From an uncultured Alphaproteobacteria bacterium (GTDB lineage: Bacteria > Pseudomonadota > Alphaproteobacteria > HIMB59 > GCA-002718135): a DNA stretch of 9,040 nt. The stretch's first letter is position 1. Each line of letters starts with the position of its first letter. The DNA is taken from positions 1-9,040 of the forward strand of contig CACNCW010000031.1 of NCBI GenBank assembly GCA_902619055.1, written 5' to 3'. Both the position numbers and the translations under genes were made by a program. Under the pieces are notes generated by a model, which saw only the letters and a program-made list of their open reading frames with translations, was not told the DNA's origin and did no database searches. Below, in pieces: positions 6,661 through 9,040 of the stretch.

Positions 6661-7137
6661 AGATTTATCTGCACTTCCAGTTGCTGCACAAGCATCACAG
6701 CCAACGTATGTAGGTATTCTTATTTGTGGTTTCTTTCCAGTGAAAGCTTCGAATAGTGAAACGGACATATTATAACGAAGATCACTTCCTCTTTGAGGTC
6801 CTCGTCTTCTTGATGATTGTCCTCCAAATCCTCCACCAAAGAACTCTTCAAAGATATCAGAAAAACCACCTGCAAAATCTCCAAAGCCTTGAGCTCCACC
6901 CATTCCACCTTGTTTGAAAGCGTCATGTCCATATTGATCATAAGCTGATCTTTTTTCTGAATCTTTTAGAACTTCGTAGGCAGCAGCCGCTTCTTTGAAT
7001 TTTCTTTCAGCTGTTTTGTCATCCTTGTTACGATCAGGATGATATTTCATGGCCTGTTTTCTATAAGCTTTTTTTATTTCATCTTCACTGGCATTTCGTT
7101 GAACACCTAGTATCTCATAGAAATCTTTATCAGCCAC
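6646..7137 (-). CDS. dnaJ: Chaperone DnaJ, N-terminal part only (truncated at junction)
   Basis: DnaJ (Hsp40) delivers substrates to DnaK and stimulates its ATPase. The visible 164 residues comprise the J-domain (about 4-70) with the essential HPD at 33-35, the Gly/Phe-rich linker (about 77-107), the start of the substrate-binding domain, and the first zinc motif C147-D-A-C150-A-A-T-G, in which the usual C-x-x-C-x-G-x-G has alanine for the first glycine. Cys164 should open the second zinc motif, but reading then passes into antisense grpE and stops at 6598. A full DnaJ has about 370-380 residues, so more than half is missing. The start is GTG at 7137, chosen for the strong Shine-Dalgarno sequence just upstream and the family-typical [12 protein letters not shown] opening. 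It lies 28 bases after dnaK. Confidence 0.93.
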
Positions 7138-7141
7138 ATCT

Positions 7142-7148
7142 CCTCCTT
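7142..7148 (-). promoter_or_regulatory. Strong Shine-Dalgarno sequence of dnaJ
   Basis: On the minus strand AAGGAGG is followed by four bases and the GTG start of dnaJ. It is the only near-perfect ribosome-binding site I find in the window. It decides the GTG at 7137 as the start, although an out-of-frame ATG overlaps it by one base. Confidence 0.85.
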
Positions 7149-7165
7149 ATAAAAATTATGGAGCG

Positions 7166-9040
7166 TTAATCTTTTTTATCTTCGTCTACTTCTTCAAATT
7201 CTGCATCTACAACTTTTTCATCTTTTGTATTATCAGCTGATGGTTCAGCACCAGATGGATCAGGTTGAGGTCCAGCACCTTGAGGGTTTTGTTTATAAAT
7301 TGCTTCACCCATTTTAAGAGATGACTGAACAAGTGCTTCAGTTTTAGATTTTATAGCTTCTAAATCCTCACCGTCTTTTACTTTCTTAAGCTCTTCAATA
7401 TCCTCTGTGATTTTATTTCTATCTGCTTCAGGAATTTTATCTCCATGCTCTTTTAAATTCTTTTCAGTTTCATTAATTAAACTATCAGCATGGTTTCTAG
7501 TATCAACAGCTTCTCTTTTCTTTTTGTCAGCTTCAGCATTTTCTTCTGCCTCTTTGACCATTTTTTCAATCTCTTCATCTGATAATCCGCCAGAAGCCTG
7601 GATCTTGATTTGTTGTTCTTTACCAGTTGATTTGTCTTTAGCCGAAACGTTTACAATACCGTTTGCATCAATATCAAAAGTTACTTCAATTTGAGGCATT
7701 CCTCTTGCAGCAGGTGGAATACCTACTAAATCAAACTGACCTAGCAATTTGTTATCAGCAGCCATTTCTCTTTCACCTTGAAATACTCTAATTGTTACTG
7801 CACTCTGATTATCTTCAGCTGTAGAAAATACCTGGCTCTTCTTTGTTGGGATAGTTGTGTTTTTATCAATTAGTTTCGTGAATACACCGCCAAGTGTTTC
7901 AATACCAAGTGATAAAGGTGTAACATCAAGCAATAAAACATCTTTGACATCACCTTGTAATACGCCCGCTTGGATAGCAGCACCAGATGCAACAACTTCA
8001 TCTGGGTTAACACCTTTGTTAGGCTCTTTACCAAAGAAGTTTTTTACTAACTCCGTTACTTTAGGCATTCTCGTCATACCACCAACTAAAATAACATCAT
8101 CGATTTCTGCGGCTTGTAATCCGGCATCTTTAAGTGCCATTTCGCAAGGTTTTAAACTTTGATTTAAAAGTTCACCTACGATAGCTTCAAGTTTTGCTCT
8201 CGATAACTTAATCGTTAAATGTTTAGGTCCAGACTGATCAGCAGTAATGAATGGCAAGTTAACTTCTGTTTCAGTTGAGCTTGATAATTCAATTTTTGCT
8301 TTCTCAGCTGCCTCTTTCAAACGTTGAAGAGCAAGTTTGTCTGAGCGTAAATCAATACCATTATCTTTTTTGAATTCGTCAGCAAGGTAATCAATAATTT
8401 TAAGATCAAAATCTTCACCGCCAAGGTGCGTATCACCGTTTGTTGACTTAACCTCAAAAACACCATCACCAATTTCTAAGATAGAAATATCAAATGTACC
8501 TCCACCAAGATCGTAAACAGCGACTGTACCTGTTTTCTTTTTATCTAAACCATATGCTAACGCTGCAGCAGTAGGCTCGTTAATAATTCTTAAGACTTCT
8601 AGTCCAGCTATTTTTCCAGCATCTTTTGTTGCTTGTCTTTGAGCATCATTAAAATATGCAGGAACTGTTATAACTGCTTGTGTAACAGTGTCTCCTAAAT
8701 AAGACTCTGCTGTCTCTTTCATTTTTTGTAAAATAAATGCACTAATTTGACTTGGACTATATTTATCTCCACGTGCTTCAACCCAAGCATCGCCGTTATC
8801 CCCTTTTACGATTTTATAAGGTACTAATCCGCTATCAGACTTAACAGCTTCATCCTCAAATGTTCTTCCGATTAATCTTTTTATGGCAAATAAAGTATTT
8901 TCAGAATTAGTTACTGCTTGTCTTTTAGCTGATTGTCCAACAAGTTTTTCTTTTGTGTCACTGAATGCTACCATTGACGGTGTTGTTCTTCCACCTTCAG
9001 AGTTTTCAATTACTTTTGCTTCCTTACCGTCCATCACTGC
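7166..9040 (-). CDS. dnaK: Molecular chaperone DnaK (Hsp70), 5' end beyond the window
   Basis: DnaK is the ATP-driven chaperone that binds exposed hydrophobic segments, working with DnaJ and GrpE in the cytoplasm. The gene runs off the window edge: the last codons read A-V-M-D-G-K, which align with residues 17-22 of the standard DnaK start, so about 16 residues including the first phosphate loop (IDLGTTNS) lie outside and total length would be about 640. A GTG and an ATG near the edge are internal codons, not starts. Seen directly are [16 protein letters not shown], the [18 protein letters not shown] phosphate-2 motif, the [10 protein letters not shown] adenosine motif, the interdomain linker [18 protein letters not shown], the substrate-binding domain, the lidded helical domain, and a disordered tail containing [10 protein letters not shown]+C is visibly higher than in the left part of the window, which may reflect strong conservation and expression. 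Confidence 0.97.
   Translation of the reverse strand, partial: AVMDGKEAKVIENSEGGRTTPSMVAFSDTKEKLVGQSAKRQAVTNSENTLFAIKRLIGRTFEDEAVKSDSGLVPYKIVKGDNGDAWVEARGDKYSPSQISAFILQKMKETAESYLGDTVTQAVITVPAYFNDAQRQATKDAGKIAGLEVLRIINEPTAAALAYGLDKKKTGTVAVYDLGGGTFDISILEIGDGVFEVKSTNGDTHLGGEDFDLKIIDYLADEFKKDNGIDLRSDKLALQRLKEAAEKAKIELSSSTETEVNLPFITADQSGPKHLTIKLSRAKLEAIVGELLNQSLKPCEMALKDAGLQAAEIDDVILVGGMTRMPKVTELVKNFFGKEPNKGVNPDEVVASGAAIQAGVLQGDVKDVLLLDVTPLSLGIETLGGVFTKLIDKNTTIPTKKSQVFSTAEDNQSAVTIRVFQGEREMAADNKLLGQFDLVGIPPAARGMPQIEVTFDIDANGIVNVSAKDKSTGKEQQIKIQASGGLSDEEIEKMVKEAEENAEADKKKREAVDTRNHADSLINETEKNLKEHGDKIPEADRNKITEDIEELKKVKDGEDLEAIKSKTEALVQSSLKMGEAIYKQNPQGAGPQPDPSGAEPSADNTKDEKVVDAEFEEVDEDKKD

Noticed and set aside
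6650..6775. Continuation of the grpE frame for 41 more residues after the acidic leader
   Set aside because: It is antisense to conserved DnaJ sequence, including the [10 protein letters not shown] and first zinc-motif codons, so it is read-through past the join, not a new protein domain.
6720..6941. 73-residue minus-strand open frame in the dnaJ Gly/Phe region
   Set aside because: It is an alternative frame of real dnaJ sequence with no motif of its own.
7407..8162. Two plus-strand open frames antisense to dnaK
   Set aside because: Serine-rich shadow frames opposite a highly conserved gene; their composition is explained by DnaK codons.
9032..9037. GTG or ATG near the right edge as the start of dnaK
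   Set aside because: The preceding codon GCA and the flanking residues A-V-M-D-G-K match internal DnaK positions 17-22, so the real start lies beyond the window.

Overview
The window is a very AT-rich, tightly packed stretch of bacterial chromosome. Gene content and order (hisA-hisF-hisE, a dolP/rsmI/LpoA-like cluster, rdgB-rph, hrcA-grpE, dnaK-dnaJ) point to a streamlined low-GC alphaproteobacterium of the SAR11 (Pelagibacterales) kind or a similar small-genome marine lineage. Intergenic gaps are mostly 0-50 bases and most genes lack a recognisable Shine-Dalgarno sequence. The lineage is inferred from synteny and composition, not from a search.

Layout: (1) 1-1431, plus strand: the last codons of hisA, then hisF, hisE and a HIT-family gene, a histidine-biosynthesis operon tail. 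(2) 1433-2859, minus strand: rsmI followed by a two-BON-domain lipoprotein (DolP/YraP type). (3) 2798-4126, plus strand: an LpoA/LppC-type penicillin-binding-protein activator lipoprotein, divergent from rsmI with overlapping 5' ends. The rsmI/lpoA/dolP association is also known from E. coli. (4) 4119-5412, minus strand: rph then rdgB. (5) 5460-6649, plus strand: hrcA overlapping the start of grpE. (6) 6646-9040, minus strand: dnaK, open at the window edge, followed by the first ~164 residues of dnaJ.

The most notable thing is the join at about 6646-6650. There grpE is cut after ~48 codons, and the sequence continues directly into the antisense strand of dnaJ, itself cut inside its zinc-finger region. 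Two core chaperone genes are broken tail-to-tail at one point. This is what an inverted chimera (typical of whole-genome amplification of single cells, or a misassembly) would give if the true order is hrcA-grpE-dnaK-dnaJ on one strand. A real inversion is possible but less likely. Base composition also steps up across the join.

Functionally the window is housekeeping: histidine synthesis, 16S rRNA methylation, outer-membrane and peptidoglycan upkeep, nucleotide-pool cleaning, tRNA 3' processing, and heat-shock control with its DnaK machine. I see no novel defence, mobile or biosynthetic system, no tRNA or rRNA gene, no CRISPR array and no insertion sequence. No gene-free stretch exceeds 50 bases.
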